Assembly: GCA_035496255.1 (NCBI GenBank)
Contig: DATJEU010000079.1
Location: forward strand, 53,860-117,859
DNA from: Gp6-AA40 sp035496255
Lineage (GTDB): Bacteria; Acidobacteriota; Vicinamibacteria; Vicinamibacterales; UBA2999
Length of the DNA: 64,000 nucleotides
Reading direction: 5' to 3'
The translations under genes were made by a program, and so were the position numbers. Below, piece by piece: positions 34,690 to 42,889 of this stretch. Under the pieces are notes generated by a model, which ran no database searches, was not told the DNA's origin, and saw only the letters and a program-made list of their open reading frames with translations. Position 1 is the first letter of the stretch; each line of letters starts with the position of its first letter.

Positions 34690-35592
34690 CTAGTCGCACT
34701 TCTCCCCGGAGGAACGAAGCGACTGAACGCGCAGTTCGTGATCCTTCAGGACGCCGGTCGCGGCGACGCGATGGCCCACGTAGGTTCGTGACGCACGCGC
34801 ATCGGGCATGCCGATCAATTCGACCGGCGCGGAACTCTTCTTGAGAAAGCCCGAACGCCACCCGCGCGACTTGGGAGCGGCATCGCCCTCGGTATCCGTC
34901 AGGCGGAACTCGCTCCCATCGGTCGCCACCTCGAGACACCCGGTGATCGTGACCGGTGACCCGGTTTCAACGTTGGATGCCAGCGCGACCGCGTTCGCGG
35001 CCGGCGCAGGGCTCGGTGCTACCGGAGGCACAGCCGTCGTCGGAGTCGCAACTCGTACGGGCCTGGCCACGTTCGCGGGCGCGGCCACCGTCGCCGGCGC
35101 GTCAACCGTCTTCGGCACGTCCACCGGCCTGGCTGGACGAACGCTGATCGTCGTCGACGCTCGCAATGGCGTCACCGGCGTCGTGGTGGCGACCTCCGGC
35201 TGCCGGGCGACGTCGTTCGTCGCCGTTGCGGCGTTCGGTTGCGCTTCTGCTGGAACCGCCCCGCGGGGTGAGGAGCCGCGGCCGATCGCCAGCATTCCGA
35301 CCATCGCCATCGCAGCGATGGTCGCGCCAACCAGCAGCGTGCGTCGGGCCGCCGATCCGCCCGGCACGGGCGTCACCGATGTCGTCGGGTTCCCGGTCGA
35401 ATCCGAGGTCGTCTTGTTCAGCATCATCCTTCTCCGCGGCGTCTGCTTTTTCTTGACGGTCGCGACCGTGCGCCGGCCCGCTGCTGCCACGCGCTTGCTT
35501 GCGGCGGCCACGCGGCTGCCCGCCGCTGCCGCTCGCCTGCCCACGCGCCGCCTGACTGACGGACGCTTCGTTTTGATCGAGTGTCTGGCCAC
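34690..35592 (-). CDS. Membrane-anchored protein with basic tail, unknown function
   Basis: The chosen GTG at 35592 has a GGAGAG box just upstream and gives 300 residues. A shorter form from ATG 35424 is also well placed. The first 55 residues are Lys/Arg/Ala-rich and histone-tail-like (RRVGRRAAAAGSRVAAASKR). One transmembrane helix follows (TLLVGATIAAMAMVGMLAIG), then a Pro/Thr/Ala-rich stretch and a compact C-terminal domain (PVTITGCLEVATDGSEFRLTD ... RVAATGVLKDHELRVQSL) that looks like a small OB-like barrel. The basic tail would face the cytoplasm. Confidence 0.6.
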   Translation of the reverse strand: MARHSIKTKRPSVRRRVGRRAAAAGSRVAAASKRVAAAGRRTVATVKKKQTPRRRMMLNKTTSDSTGNPTTSVTPVPGGSAARRTLLVGATIAAMAMVGMLAIGRGSSPRGAVPAEAQPNAATATNDVARQPEVATTTPVTPLRASTTISVRPARPVDVPKTVDAPATVAAPANVARPVRVATPTTAVPPVAPSPAPAANAVALASNVETGSPVTITGCLEVATDGSEFRLTDTEGDAAPKSRGWRSGFLKKSSAPVELIGMPDARASRTYVGHRVAATGVLKDHELRVQSLRSSGEKCD

Positions 35593-35681
35593 CGAACTCT
35601 CCGTGAAGGCGTAAGCTGGGCAATACGTATGCCCGGCCATTTCCTCGCCACTTCGCGCAGCTCGCGCCCTGGAGTTACAAA

Positions 35682-36263
35682 ATGGGCGCGGCACGGACAA
35701 AACCGGCGCCTCACTCCTTACTGATGGCCAACGACCCGTTCGCGCCGCTCGAACGCGCGCGCCGCTGGCTGACGGTCGCCATTCTCGCGGTGCTGACGTG
35801 GCAATACGCGCGCATGCCGATCGATGCGAGCGTCGAACCCGGATTCCTTCACCTGCCGGACCTGGTGTTTCACGAGGCGGGACACGTCCTGTTCGCGCCA
35901 TTCGGCCGCTTCATGACCGTGCTCGGTGGCAGCCTCTTTCAGGTGCTCGTGCCGGTCATCTGCCTGGTCGCGTTCCTGCGGCAGAACAATGCGGTCGGCG
36001 CCGCGATCTGCACCTGGTGGACGGGCCAGAACCTGATCGATCTCGCTCCGTACATCGCGGATGCGCGACGCCTGCAGTTGGTGCTCCTCGGCGGCTACAC
36101 CGGCGCCGAGGTGGAAGGACACGACTGGGAATATCTGCTGACCACTCTTCGCGCGATGCGCCATGACGTGGCCCTCGGACGTTCCGCGCAGGCACTCGGC
36201 ACGCTGCTGATGATCGCCGCGGTGGTGTGGTCGGTGAGGCTGGCGGTTCGTGATGAGGTATGA
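35682..36263 (+). CDS. Membrane protein with zinc-protease-like HEAGH motif
   Basis: The 193-residue protein has a GGAG box 7 bases before the ATG. Its HEAGHVLF motif (near residue 64) matches the metal-binding HExxH of M50-type intramembrane proteases. The next segment, GGSLFQVLVPVICLVAFL, is a membrane helix beginning with the GG common in that family. There are about four hydrophobic segments. A second metal ligand of the NPDG type is not visible, so an active protease is not proven. It may be a small metal-dependent membrane protein. Confidence 0.6.
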   Translation: MGAARTKPAPHSLLMANDPFAPLERARRWLTVAILAVLTWQYARMPIDASVEPGFLHLPDLVFHEAGHVLFAPFGRFMTVLGGSLFQVLVPVICLVAFLRQNNAVGAAICTWWTGQNLIDLAPYIADARRLQLVLLGGYTGAEVEGHDWEYLLTTLRAMRHDVALGRSAQALGTLLMIAAVVWSVRLAVRDEV

Positions 36264-36298
36264 GTAGTCGGTAGGCGGCGGGCGGTCGCCAGCCCGCC
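36264..36298. repeat. Degenerate heptanucleotide repeat (GTAGGCG-like)
   Basis: GTAGTCG, GTAGGCG, GCGGGCG and GTCGCCA follow one another with a 7-bp period directly after the stop codon at 36261-36263, between two convergent genes. Confidence 0.65.
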
Positions 36299-36310
36299 AG
36301 CCAATGACCG

Positions 36311-37291
36311 CTACGCCACTTCAACCAGTGTCAGCGCGAAGGCGTCCTGCCGGTCGATCCACTGTGCGGCCGTGCGGAATCCGCAGGAGTGCAGCAGGCC
36401 GGTGACGGTGTCGGGCGTGTACTTGTAGGAGCTCTCCGTCCAGATCGCCTCGTCACGCGCGATGTGGAATTCGATGTCGGCGCGCGGAATGCGGACGTCC
36501 TGTTCCGCCCTCGCCACGAGGTGCATCTCGATCCGTGATTGCTGCGCATTCCAGACCGCACGGTGCGCGAAGCGGTCGAGATCAAAGTTTCCATCAAGCT
36601 CGCGATTGATGCGAACCAGCAGGTTCCGGTTGAAGGCCGCCGTCACCCCCAGCGGATCGTCGTAGGCGCGGACGAGCGCCTCCATCGGCTTGACGAGATC
36701 GGTGCCGAGCAACAACGCATCGCCGGACACGAGCGACGTCCGGATGTTGTGGAGGAACGCAGCGGCGCCTGGCGGATCGAAGTTACCGATGTTCGACCCG
36801 AGGAACGCGACGAGCGTTCGACCGCTCGCCTGTGCCGAGGCGTCACGCAGACCCGCGTCGTACGTCGCGCAATGCGTGATCAACTGCACGTTGTCGAGCT
36901 CGCCGATCGTGTCTGCCGCACGATCGAGTGCGCTCCGCGACACATCGACGAGATGCACGGTCAGCCGACGTCGACGGGCATCCTCTGCCTCCAGCAGCAA
37001 TCGCAGTTTGTCGCCGTTGCCAGGCCCCAGTTCGACGACCGTCGAGATGTCACCGAGCCGCGCGAATACGTCGGCACCATGGGTGGCAATCAGGCGCGAC
37101 TCCGCGCGGGTAACGCCGTACCACGGCAGCCGGCAAATCGCGTCGAAGAGCGCCGAGCCGAGCGCATCGTAGAAGTACTCGGACGGCAGCTGCCGCGGCG
37201 TCAGCGAAAGGTAGTAGCGAACGTCGGCGGCGAAGCGTTCAATCGCGGCAGCATCGCGACCTGACTGGACGGCGGACGGATGTTGACTCAT
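36311..37291 (-). CDS. egtD: L-histidine N-alpha-methyltransferase of ergothioneine synthesis
   Basis: The 326-residue SAM methyltransferase matches EgtD: PSEYFYDALGSALFDAI, LPWYGVTRAE, the SAM-binding VVELGPGNGDKL at 85-96, FLGSNIGNFDP and a C-terminal TESSYKYTPDTVTGLL. It trimethylates histidine to hercynine, the first ergothioneine step. The ATG at 37291 overlaps the egtB stop by ATGA. It is the last gene of a six-gene minus-strand unit. Confidence 0.95.
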   Translation of the reverse strand: MSQHPSAVQSGRDAAAIERFAADVRYYLSLTPRQLPSEYFYDALGSALFDAICRLPWYGVTRAESRLIATHGADVFARLGDISTVVELGPGNGDKLRLLLEAEDARRRRLTVHLVDVSRSALDRAADTIGELDNVQLITHCATYDAGLRDASAQASGRTLVAFLGSNIGNFDPPGAAAFLHNIRTSLVSGDALLLGTDLVKPMEALVRAYDDPLGVTAAFNRNLLVRINRELDGNFDLDRFAHRAVWNAQQSRIEMHLVARAEQDVRIPRADIEFHIARDEAIWTESSYKYTPDTVTGLLHSCGFRTAAQWIDRQDAFALTLVEVA

Positions 37292-38634
37292 GCCGCGTCC
37301 GTGGCGAGCCGGAACGTCGCGTACACGTACGGATAATGCGGCCGGAACCAGTTGCGGAACGACGGACGCAGCAGCTCGCGAGCGGTGGCCGGCGACGCCC
37401 CCTTCATCACGAAGTGCTCGCCATCGAAGAAGTCGGCCGAGTACTCGGGATACGAGGCCATCGCCCGGAATCCGGGAAACGGCGCGAACACGGTGCTCGT
37501 CCACTCCCATCCGTTGCCGACCAGATCGTCGACGCCGAACGCGCTTCGGCCGGCGGGATGACTTCCTGCAGGAGCCGGATCCCAGCTCGCGAAATCGAAC
37601 ATCCCGCGCTGCGGCGACGGCTCGGCGTCGCCCCAGGGATGCACGCGCTCATCACCGCGCTCGGTGCCGAACGCGGCGCGCTGAAATTCGCTCTCGGTCG
37701 GCAGCCGGGCGGCGCGCCATCGCGCGAACGCCGACGCTTCGGCGTGACTGACGTACACCGGCCACGCACGCGGCATCGGGATCCACTCGAACATGCCGCG
37801 CCAGTACCATTCACCACCGCGCTGCGCCCAGAACAGCGGGTGACGCTGACCCGCGCGCATCAACCAGTCCCAGTCGGCGGCACGCCACCAGCGCGGATCG
37901 GTGTAGCCGCCGGCATGCACGAACTCGAGAAACTGTTCGTTGGTGACGTCATGGCGGGCGATGACAAACGGGGCAACGTCGACGCGAGACGACGGGAATT
38001 CGTTGTCCCAGCCGAACTGAATCGAACCGCGGTCAACGCCGAGCGTCACCCTGCCACCAGGTATGTCGGCCCATTCCTCGCGCGGCGCATCACCCTCCAC
38101 CTGCGGCGCATATCCGGTCGGCCGCCGCTTCTGGTCGTGCGGCAGCTGATGCCACATGTAGAGCAGCGTCTCCTGGTGCATGGCCTCGTGCTCCAGGATG
38201 GCAAATGCCGCCTCGGCATGATCGAGCAGCGGATGACCGGGCCGATCGAGATCTGATCTGTCCAGGGCCTCGAGCACCTGCCGGTCCGCTTCGTCGGCAA
38301 AGGCCTGCACCTCCGCGCGGCTGGGCCACGCACCGCGGCCGTCCTGCCGTGGCCCTTCTGTCTCGGACGGATCGATGCCGCGTGCGAACAACTGCTCGAG
38401 CCGGGCGTCGATGCCACGCTGGCCGAGCGCGCGTTTCACCAGCGTGTTGAAGCTGAAGGCAGGCAGGTGACCCTCGTAAAACACGATCGGATGCCGAAGA
38501 TCGATCGGACGGCTGTAGTACGTGTCCTCCGACAGCAGATCGAACAGCACGCGTGAACGCTCACGCAGTCGCCGATACGCCCCCGCCAGCGCGCGTGGCT
38601 CCGTACCGAACGTCGTTATCGCCGACATACTCAT
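37288..38634 (-). CDS. egtB: Hercynine oxygenase / sulfoxide synthase of ergothioneine synthesis
   Basis: The 448-residue protein has an N-terminal DinB-like domain with iron ligands visible as His56 and the HEAMHQE motif at 149-155 (His-x3-His-x-Glu), followed by an FGE/sulfatase-modifying-type domain (WADIPGGRVTLGV, DVTNEQFLEFV, ARLPTESEFQRAAFGT, GNGWEWTSTVF). It joins hercynine to a thiol with O2. It is directly coupled to egtD downstream and to a DUF5996 gene upstream. egtC and egtE are not in the window. Confidence 0.95.
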   Translation of the reverse strand: MSMSAITTFGTEPRALAGAYRRLRERSRVLFDLLSEDTYYSRPIDLRHPIVFYEGHLPAFSFNTLVKRALGQRGIDARLEQLFARGIDPSETEGPRQDGRGAWPSRAEVQAFADEADRQVLEALDRSDLDRPGHPLLDHAEAAFAILEHEAMHQETLLYMWHQLPHDQKRRPTGYAPQVEGDAPREEWADIPGGRVTLGVDRGSIQFGWDNEFPSSRVDVAPFVIARHDVTNEQFLEFVHAGGYTDPRWWRAADWDWLMRAGQRHPLFWAQRGGEWYWRGMFEWIPMPRAWPVYVSHAEASAFARWRAARLPTESEFQRAAFGTERGDERVHPWGDAEPSPQRGMFDFASWDPAPAGSHPAGRSAFGVDDLVGNGWEWTSTVFAPFPGFRAMASYPEYSADFFDGEHFVMKGASPATARELLRPSFRNWFRPHYPYVYATFRLATDAA

Positions 38635-39536
38635 GCAGTGGTCTCCATCGCGTGCCGTTCGAGCGCGCCGCGATCCCAGCCGGCAAGTGTGGCGCCCGCC
38701 GCGTACGTGCTGTCGACGAAGGACCGCAGCGTTGCCTCCGGCGATGGCGATTGGCGCACGGCCTCATACGGGAGCAGGAACTCGCCGAGTTCTGTGTGGT
38801 AGAAGGCCGCGTCCGGTCTGACGCGCGCCTCCTTGAAACCCGCTGGTTCGGGCACGGCGTACGCATAGAACACCGGCTCGAGGACGGCACCGGAACCCGG
38901 CCAGAAACCATGACTGATCACTTCATGCGAGTAGGCATCACGCATGAACGCCGGTCCCTCGCGAGCCGGCGCCGGCCGTCCAGAAAAGCGGGTCAGCGCC
39001 AGGTCGAAGCTGCCCCAGAAGAAATGCGCCGGACTCGTCTTGCCAACGAAGCTGCAGCGCGAGGCGGTGAGCACGCGCGCGACCTGAAGCAGAATCCGCC
39101 AGACGCGATTCGCATAAACCGGATCGTACGAGTGATGCACCGTGTCCGCTTCGAACCGGATCGGCGACGCGATCTCGACCGGCATCGACCAGATCCCGAC
39201 CGGCAGCCCCATGTCCTCGAGCGTCGTCATGACGTCGCGATAGAAGTCGGCGACCGTCACCGGCCGCAGCCGGATCGCGCGCGCGTCACCATCGGCGGTC
39301 GCGATCACGAGCTGATGATCGATGAAGTCGAAGAGGATCGAGAAGCTCCGCGCACCGTACGGCAGCGCCGCTGTCGATAACCCGCGGCTGGTCAGGTGCA
39401 GCGCCGCGCCCCACGAGTGATTCAGCGCGGGCGCACGCGCGAGCGCGATCTTGCCGACCACCTGCGTCCACATATGCAGCGTCGCATAGGTGTCTTTCCA
39501 GGCCTCATATGGCAGGGCTGGCCAGTCGTCACTCAT
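38631..39536 (-). CDS. DUF5996 family protein inside the ergothioneine operon
   Basis: The 301-residue cytosolic protein begins WPALPYEAWKDTYATLHMWTQVVGKI, the DUF5996 start, and contains the repeated His/Tyr/Trp-rich SPAHFFWGSFDLALTRFSGR and the FKEARVRPDAAFYHTELGEFLLPYEAV end. The function of the family is not known. The ATG overlaps the transporter stop by 8 bp and its own stop overlaps egtB (ATGA), so it is made together with ergothioneine genes. A role in ergothioneine or related thiol metabolism is an inference from context only. Confidence 0.85.
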   Translation of the reverse strand: MSDDWPALPYEAWKDTYATLHMWTQVVGKIALARAPALNHSWGAALHLTSRGLSTAALPYGARSFSILFDFIDHQLVIATADGDARAIRLRPVTVADFYRDVMTTLEDMGLPVGIWSMPVEIASPIRFEADTVHHSYDPVYANRVWRILLQVARVLTASRCSFVGKTSPAHFFWGSFDLALTRFSGRPAPAREGPAFMRDAYSHEVISHGFWPGSGAVLEPVFYAYAVPEPAGFKEARVRPDAAFYHTELGEFLLPYEAVRQSPSPEATLRSFVDSTYAAGATLAGWDRGALERHAMETTA

Positions 39537-41061
39537 GGCCCCCATCGTAGCCGAGGAATTCGCGTACGACAGCCTTGACGTCACGATGTTCCACGTCGAC
39601 CGCGGCGTTGAGTGTCCGCATCTCCGCGTCCGACACACTGCCCGCAAGCGCAACCAGCGCGCGGCGCATTTCAGGATGCTGCAGCATCGCCGCCGTCCGG
39701 ACCACCGGCACCGCGTCGTACGGCGGAAAGTAGTGCCGGTTGTCCGCGAGCGGCGCGAGATCGAGCGGCGCGACCAGCGCGCTGGTCGCATCACCGGCAA
39801 TGACGTCCACCTGTCGCGCGGCCAGCGCCCGATAGATGAGCGACAGATCCATCGCCCGGGGGGTGCCGCGAAATTGCAATCCGTACCTGGCCGCGAGACC
39901 GGGAAAACCGTCGTCCCGTTGCAGGAACTCGTAACCGAAGCCCGCGGTCCAGCCGCTCATCACCGGTCGGAGATCGTCGATGGTGTGAAGGCCCAGCCGC
40001 CGCGCGTCCTCGCCCCGCACGAACATCGTGAACGTGTTGTTGAAGCCGAGTGGCTCGCCGACGGTGACGCCGCTCGGTGCGTAGAGCTCGCGGGTCCGCG
40101 CGAAGGCGAGCTGCCGATCGCGCGGCACGTCCTGGTGAAAGACGGCAGTCACCGCGGTGCCGGTGTACTCGACGTACACATCCAGCTCGCCGGCACGGAG
40201 CGCGCGATCGCAGATGAACGTGCCGCCGAGATTCAGTCGGCGATCCACGTGCAGCCCCTCGTGTTCGAGCCGTTGCGCGACGAGCTCACCGAGGATGACC
40301 TGCTCGGTGAAGTTCTTCGAGCCCACCACGATCGTATCGCGGCCCGCGCGCGCGTACGCGACACCGGACGCGATCGCCAGCATCACCACCGCGACACCGC
40401 CGGCGCGCAGCGCCATGGACGTCGCGATGCGTGCGGTTGACAGACGACGGCCGGCCCATCCCAGGAGCGCGTCCGCGGCAATCGCGAACACCGCCGACGG
40501 AATCGCGCCAGCCAGAATGGTCGTCGTGTCCGCCATGGAGAGACCGCGGAAGATGTATTCACCCAGGCCACCGGCACCGATCGCCGCGGCAATCGTCGCC
40601 GTGGCGATGCCGATGACCGTGGCCAGCCGAATGCCGCCGACGATCGACGGCAGCGCCAGCGGCAACTCGACGAGCCACAACAGTTGCCGACCGGTCATCC
40701 CCATCGCCACGCCCGCTTCGACGACTGCGCGATCGACCTGCTGGATGCCGGTCATCGTCGTCCGCAGAATCGGCAGCAGCGCGTAGATCGACAGCGTGAG
40801 TAGCGCCGTCCGCGTACCGAGGCCGCCAAAGATCGGCAGCGGCAGCAGGAATCCGAGCAGTGCCAGGCTTGGAATCGTCTGAGCCACGTTCACCAGACCA
40901 AGCAGCCATCGCCCGGCGCGCGGTGCCCGTGCGGCGACAATGCCCATCGGAACGCCGACGATGATCGCCGCACTGGTCGAAATGACGACCAGCGTCGCAT
41001 GCTGCACGAACAGCGACGCCAGCTCGCCGCGATGACTCGCCCAGAAGTGCAGGAGCCGCAT
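39529..41061 (-). CDS. EgtU-like ABC permease fused to a substrate-binding domain
   Basis: The 510-residue protein has an N-terminal permease domain (about residues 1-215, six hydrophobic segments, with an EAA-like loop at EAGVAMGMTGRQLLWLVELPLALP). One more helix follows, then a C-terminal binding-protein domain (about 235-510) starting IVVGSKNFTEQVILGELVAQ, with VYVEYTGTAVT and NNTFTMFVRGEDA. This is the OpuC/ProWX-type fusion. Known EgtU proteins of Streptococcus and Helicobacter have the same layout and import ergothioneine. Coupling to egtB and egtD makes ergothioneine or a precursor the likely ligand; osmolytes remain possible. Confidence 0.8.
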   Translation of the reverse strand: MRLLHFWASHRGELASLFVQHATLVVISTSAAIIVGVPMGIVAARAPRAGRWLLGLVNVAQTIPSLALLGFLLPLPIFGGLGTRTALLTLSIYALLPILRTTMTGIQQVDRAVVEAGVAMGMTGRQLLWLVELPLALPSIVGGIRLATVIGIATATIAAAIGAGGLGEYIFRGLSMADTTTILAGAIPSAVFAIAADALLGWAGRRLSTARIATSMALRAGGVAVVMLAIASGVAYARAGRDTIVVGSKNFTEQVILGELVAQRLEHEGLHVDRRLNLGGTFICDRALRAGELDVYVEYTGTAVTAVFHQDVPRDRQLAFARTRELYAPSGVTVGEPLGFNNTFTMFVRGEDARRLGLHTIDDLRPVMSGWTAGFGYEFLQRDDGFPGLAARYGLQFRGTPRAMDLSLIYRALAARQVDVIAGDATSALVAPLDLAPLADNRHYFPPYDAVPVVRTAAMLQHPEMRRALVALAGSVSDAEMRTLNAAVDVEHRDVKAVVREFLGYDGGHE

Positions 41062-41816
41062 CAGCTCCTCGCGTCCGCCGACACCGGAACGGACGGCAGG
41101 GTCTCCAGCAGGGCGCGGACGCGCGGATCCGACGACCGCGATATGGCCGTCGGCGTGTCGCAGGCGATGAGCGCGCGGTCATCGATGATGCCGACGCGAT
41201 CGCCGAGCGCGAACGCCTCAGCCACGTCGTGCGTCACGAACACGACCGTCATGTGCAGGCGTTCGTGTATGCGCTTGAACTCGCGGCGGATCGCCAGCCG
41301 TGTCACCGGATCGAGCGCGCCGAACGGCTCGTCCATCAGCAGCACTGGCGGATTGGCCGCCAGTGCCCGCGCCAGGCCGACCCGCTGCCGCTGCCCGCCG
41401 GACAGTTCATGCGGTCGTCGGGCGGCGAAGCTTCCCGGATCCAGACCGACGAGGGCGAGAAGCTCGTGAACGCGCGCGCCAGTCCGTTCCGGAGTCCAGC
41501 GCTCCAGTCGCGGAACGATCGCGACGTTGTCTTCGACCGTCATGTGCGGAAACAGGCCGACGTCCTGAAAGACGTAGCCGATGCGGCGGCGCAAGCCGAT
41601 CGCGTCCCACGCGCGCGTGTCGCGGCCGTCCACGATCACCGCACCGGCCGTCGGCAGCAATAGCCGGTTGACCAGCTTCAACAGCGTCGTCTTGCCGGCG
41701 CCGCTGCGGCCGACGACGGCGACAATCTCACCCGACTCGATCGTCAGATTGACGTCCGCGAGAATCGGAAGCGCCTCGCCGCGCTGGAAGGCAACGCCGT
41801 CGAACCGGACCACCAT
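41061..41816 (-). CDS. ABC transporter ATPase (EgtV/OpuCA-like)
   Basis: The 251-residue ATPase has Walker A VVGRSGAGKTTLLK, the LSGGQRQRVGLAR signature, Walker B VLLMDEPFGALDP and the H-loop VFVTHDVAEAF. It lacks the CBS domains of longer OpuCA proteins, as in EgtV. Its stop shares one base with the permease ATG (TGATG). It energises the transporter encoded next. It starts 12 bp after the zinc-finger gene. Confidence 0.88.
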   Translation of the reverse strand: MVVRFDGVAFQRGEALPILADVNLTIESGEIVAVVGRSGAGKTTLLKLVNRLLLPTAGAVIVDGRDTRAWDAIGLRRRIGYVFQDVGLFPHMTVEDNVAIVPRLERWTPERTGARVHELLALVGLDPGSFAARRPHELSGGQRQRVGLARALAANPPVLLMDEPFGALDPVTRLAIRREFKRIHERLHMTVVFVTHDVAEAFALGDRVGIIDDRALIACDTPTAISRSSDPRVRALLETLPSVPVSADARS

Positions 41817-41828
41817 GGTGTGCGCGGA

Positions 41829-42104
41829 TCAGTACTCGGTGAAGGTATCGTCCGGATAGCAGTACAGCCAGCGCTCGCCGGTTTCCGCCGAGGCGATCAC
41901 TGGGTGCGTTGACGATCGCGCATGCTTCGTGGCGTGGCGATTCGGCGAGCTGTCGCAGCAGAGCGTGACACCGCACGTCTGACACGTGCGCAGGTGCAGC
42001 CAGTGCGCGCCCATGCGAACACACTCTTCACACACGTGCTTCTTCGCGTGTTTGACGTCGCTGATTGCACCGATGTGTTCGCAGGTCTCGTCCGGGCCGG
42101 TCAT
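41829..42104 (-). CDS. UBP-type zinc-finger protein
   Basis: From the ATG at 42104 the product is 91 residues; an ATG at 42134 would add ten. Paired Cys/His ligands (CEHI, HVCEECVRMGAHWLHLRTCQTCGVTLCCDS, then HATKHARSSTHPVI) and the C-terminal WLYCYPDDTF match the ZnF_UBP fold, which in eukaryotes binds ubiquitin C-termini. Bacterial members are stand-alone and of unknown role. It opens the ergothioneine-linked unit. Confidence 0.8.
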   Translation of the reverse strand: MTGPDETCEHIGAISDVKHAKKHVCEECVRMGAHWLHLRTCQTCGVTLCCDSSPNRHATKHARSSTHPVIASAETGERWLYCYPDDTFTEY

Positions 42105-42158
42105 GATTTCGTCGCTCACGCGCGAGCATGTCATCGGCGTTGCGAGGGGTCAAGATGT

Positions 42159-42194
42159 GGATGCGGGGCCGGCTTCGCGCGGCCCGGCCTACCG
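42159..42194. repeat. REP-like palindrome overlapping a stop codon
   Basis: On the minus strand CGGTAGGCCGGGCCGCGCG is followed by an imperfect return arm ending CCGGCCCC. It is closely related to the element at 30533. The TAG is the stop codon of the DUF1801 gene. Confidence 0.65.
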
Positions 42195-42572
42195 GCGTTT
42201 CACCGCCGGGCTGTTCTGCGCCACCGCGGCTTTGACGAGCGCCTTGAACGCGCGCGCATCGAGCTTCTCGCCTTCATGAATGTCGATCGCCCGTCGCGCA
42301 TTGCCTTCCAGGCTGGAATTGAACAGGCGCGAGGGGTCCGGAAGGCTCGCGCCTTTCATGAAGGTGAGCTTGACGACGTTCGCGTACGTCTCGCCGGTGC
42401 AGACGATGCCGTTGCGAGACCACACGGGCACGCCTGACGGGTTCGTCGGCTTGATCCACTTGCACTCTTCCACGATGTCCGGCTCCGCTTCATGGATCAA
42501 CGCGCGTACGCGAGCCAGCGTCTCGCCACGCCAGCCTCCCAGCTCGCGGATGCGCTGGTCGATGCAATTCAC
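42189..42572 (-). CDS. DUF1801 domain protein
   Basis: The 127-residue protein has the DUF1801 arrangement: LARVRALIHEAEPDIVEECKWIKPTN, VPVWSRNGIVCTGETYANVVKLTFMKG and the end DARAFKALVKAAVAQN. The fold resembles YdhG-type proteins with uncertain function. Its stop TAG belongs to a REP-like element. It is separated from the ergothioneine unit by the spacer at 42105-42188. Confidence 0.8.
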   Translation of the reverse strand: MNCIDQRIRELGGWRGETLARVRALIHEAEPDIVEECKWIKPTNPSGVPVWSRNGIVCTGETYANVVKLTFMKGASLPDPSRLFNSSLEGNARRAIDIHEGEKLDARAFKALVKAAVAQNSPAVKRR

Positions 42573-42653
42573 ACGGCCTCCTCTGAGACGGCCACAAAGA
42601 CGCCACGACGATCACAACGGAATCGACGAACATGACGTTTGATTGTAGTACCT

Positions 42654-42858
42654 GTAGGGCGCATCTTGCCTTATAGATGCGCCACGTCGGCCGGTCTGCA
42701 AAGCAAGACCGGCCCTACAGGCGAGCGCCACGTCGGCCGGTCTGCAAAGCAAGGCTGGCCCTCCAGGCGAGCGCCACGTCGGCCGGTCTACAAAGCAAGA
42801 CCGGCCCTACAGGTGAGCGCCACGTCGGCCGGTCTGCAAAGCTAGACCGGCCCTACAG
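42654..42858. repeat. REP-like array: lead hairpin plus four 46-bp tandem units
   Basis: A GTAG-led hairpin (GGCGCATCT, 8-base loop, AGATGCGCC) at 42654-42683 precedes four head-to-tail units of 46 bp (42679-42724, 42725-42770, 42771-42816, 42817-42858). Each unit contains GGCCGGTCT, an 8-base loop and AGACCGGCC (the second is mutated), then CCCTACAGG. The array fills most of the gap before otsAB. It is not a CRISPR, since the units abut with no spacers. Confidence 0.85.
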
Positions 42859-42889
42859 GGATGCGTTGTGGTGTCTCTTGGGAGATTGT

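Noticed and set aside
37288..38634. SenA-type (selenoneine) enzyme instead of EgtB
   Set aside because: No SenB glycosyltransferase or SelD-like SenC neighbour is present, and EgtD is adjacent, so EgtB is the better reading.
42679..42858. CRISPR-like periodic array
   Set aside because: The 46-bp units abut with no unique spacers, vary by point changes, and contain a hairpin related to REP-like elements elsewhere.
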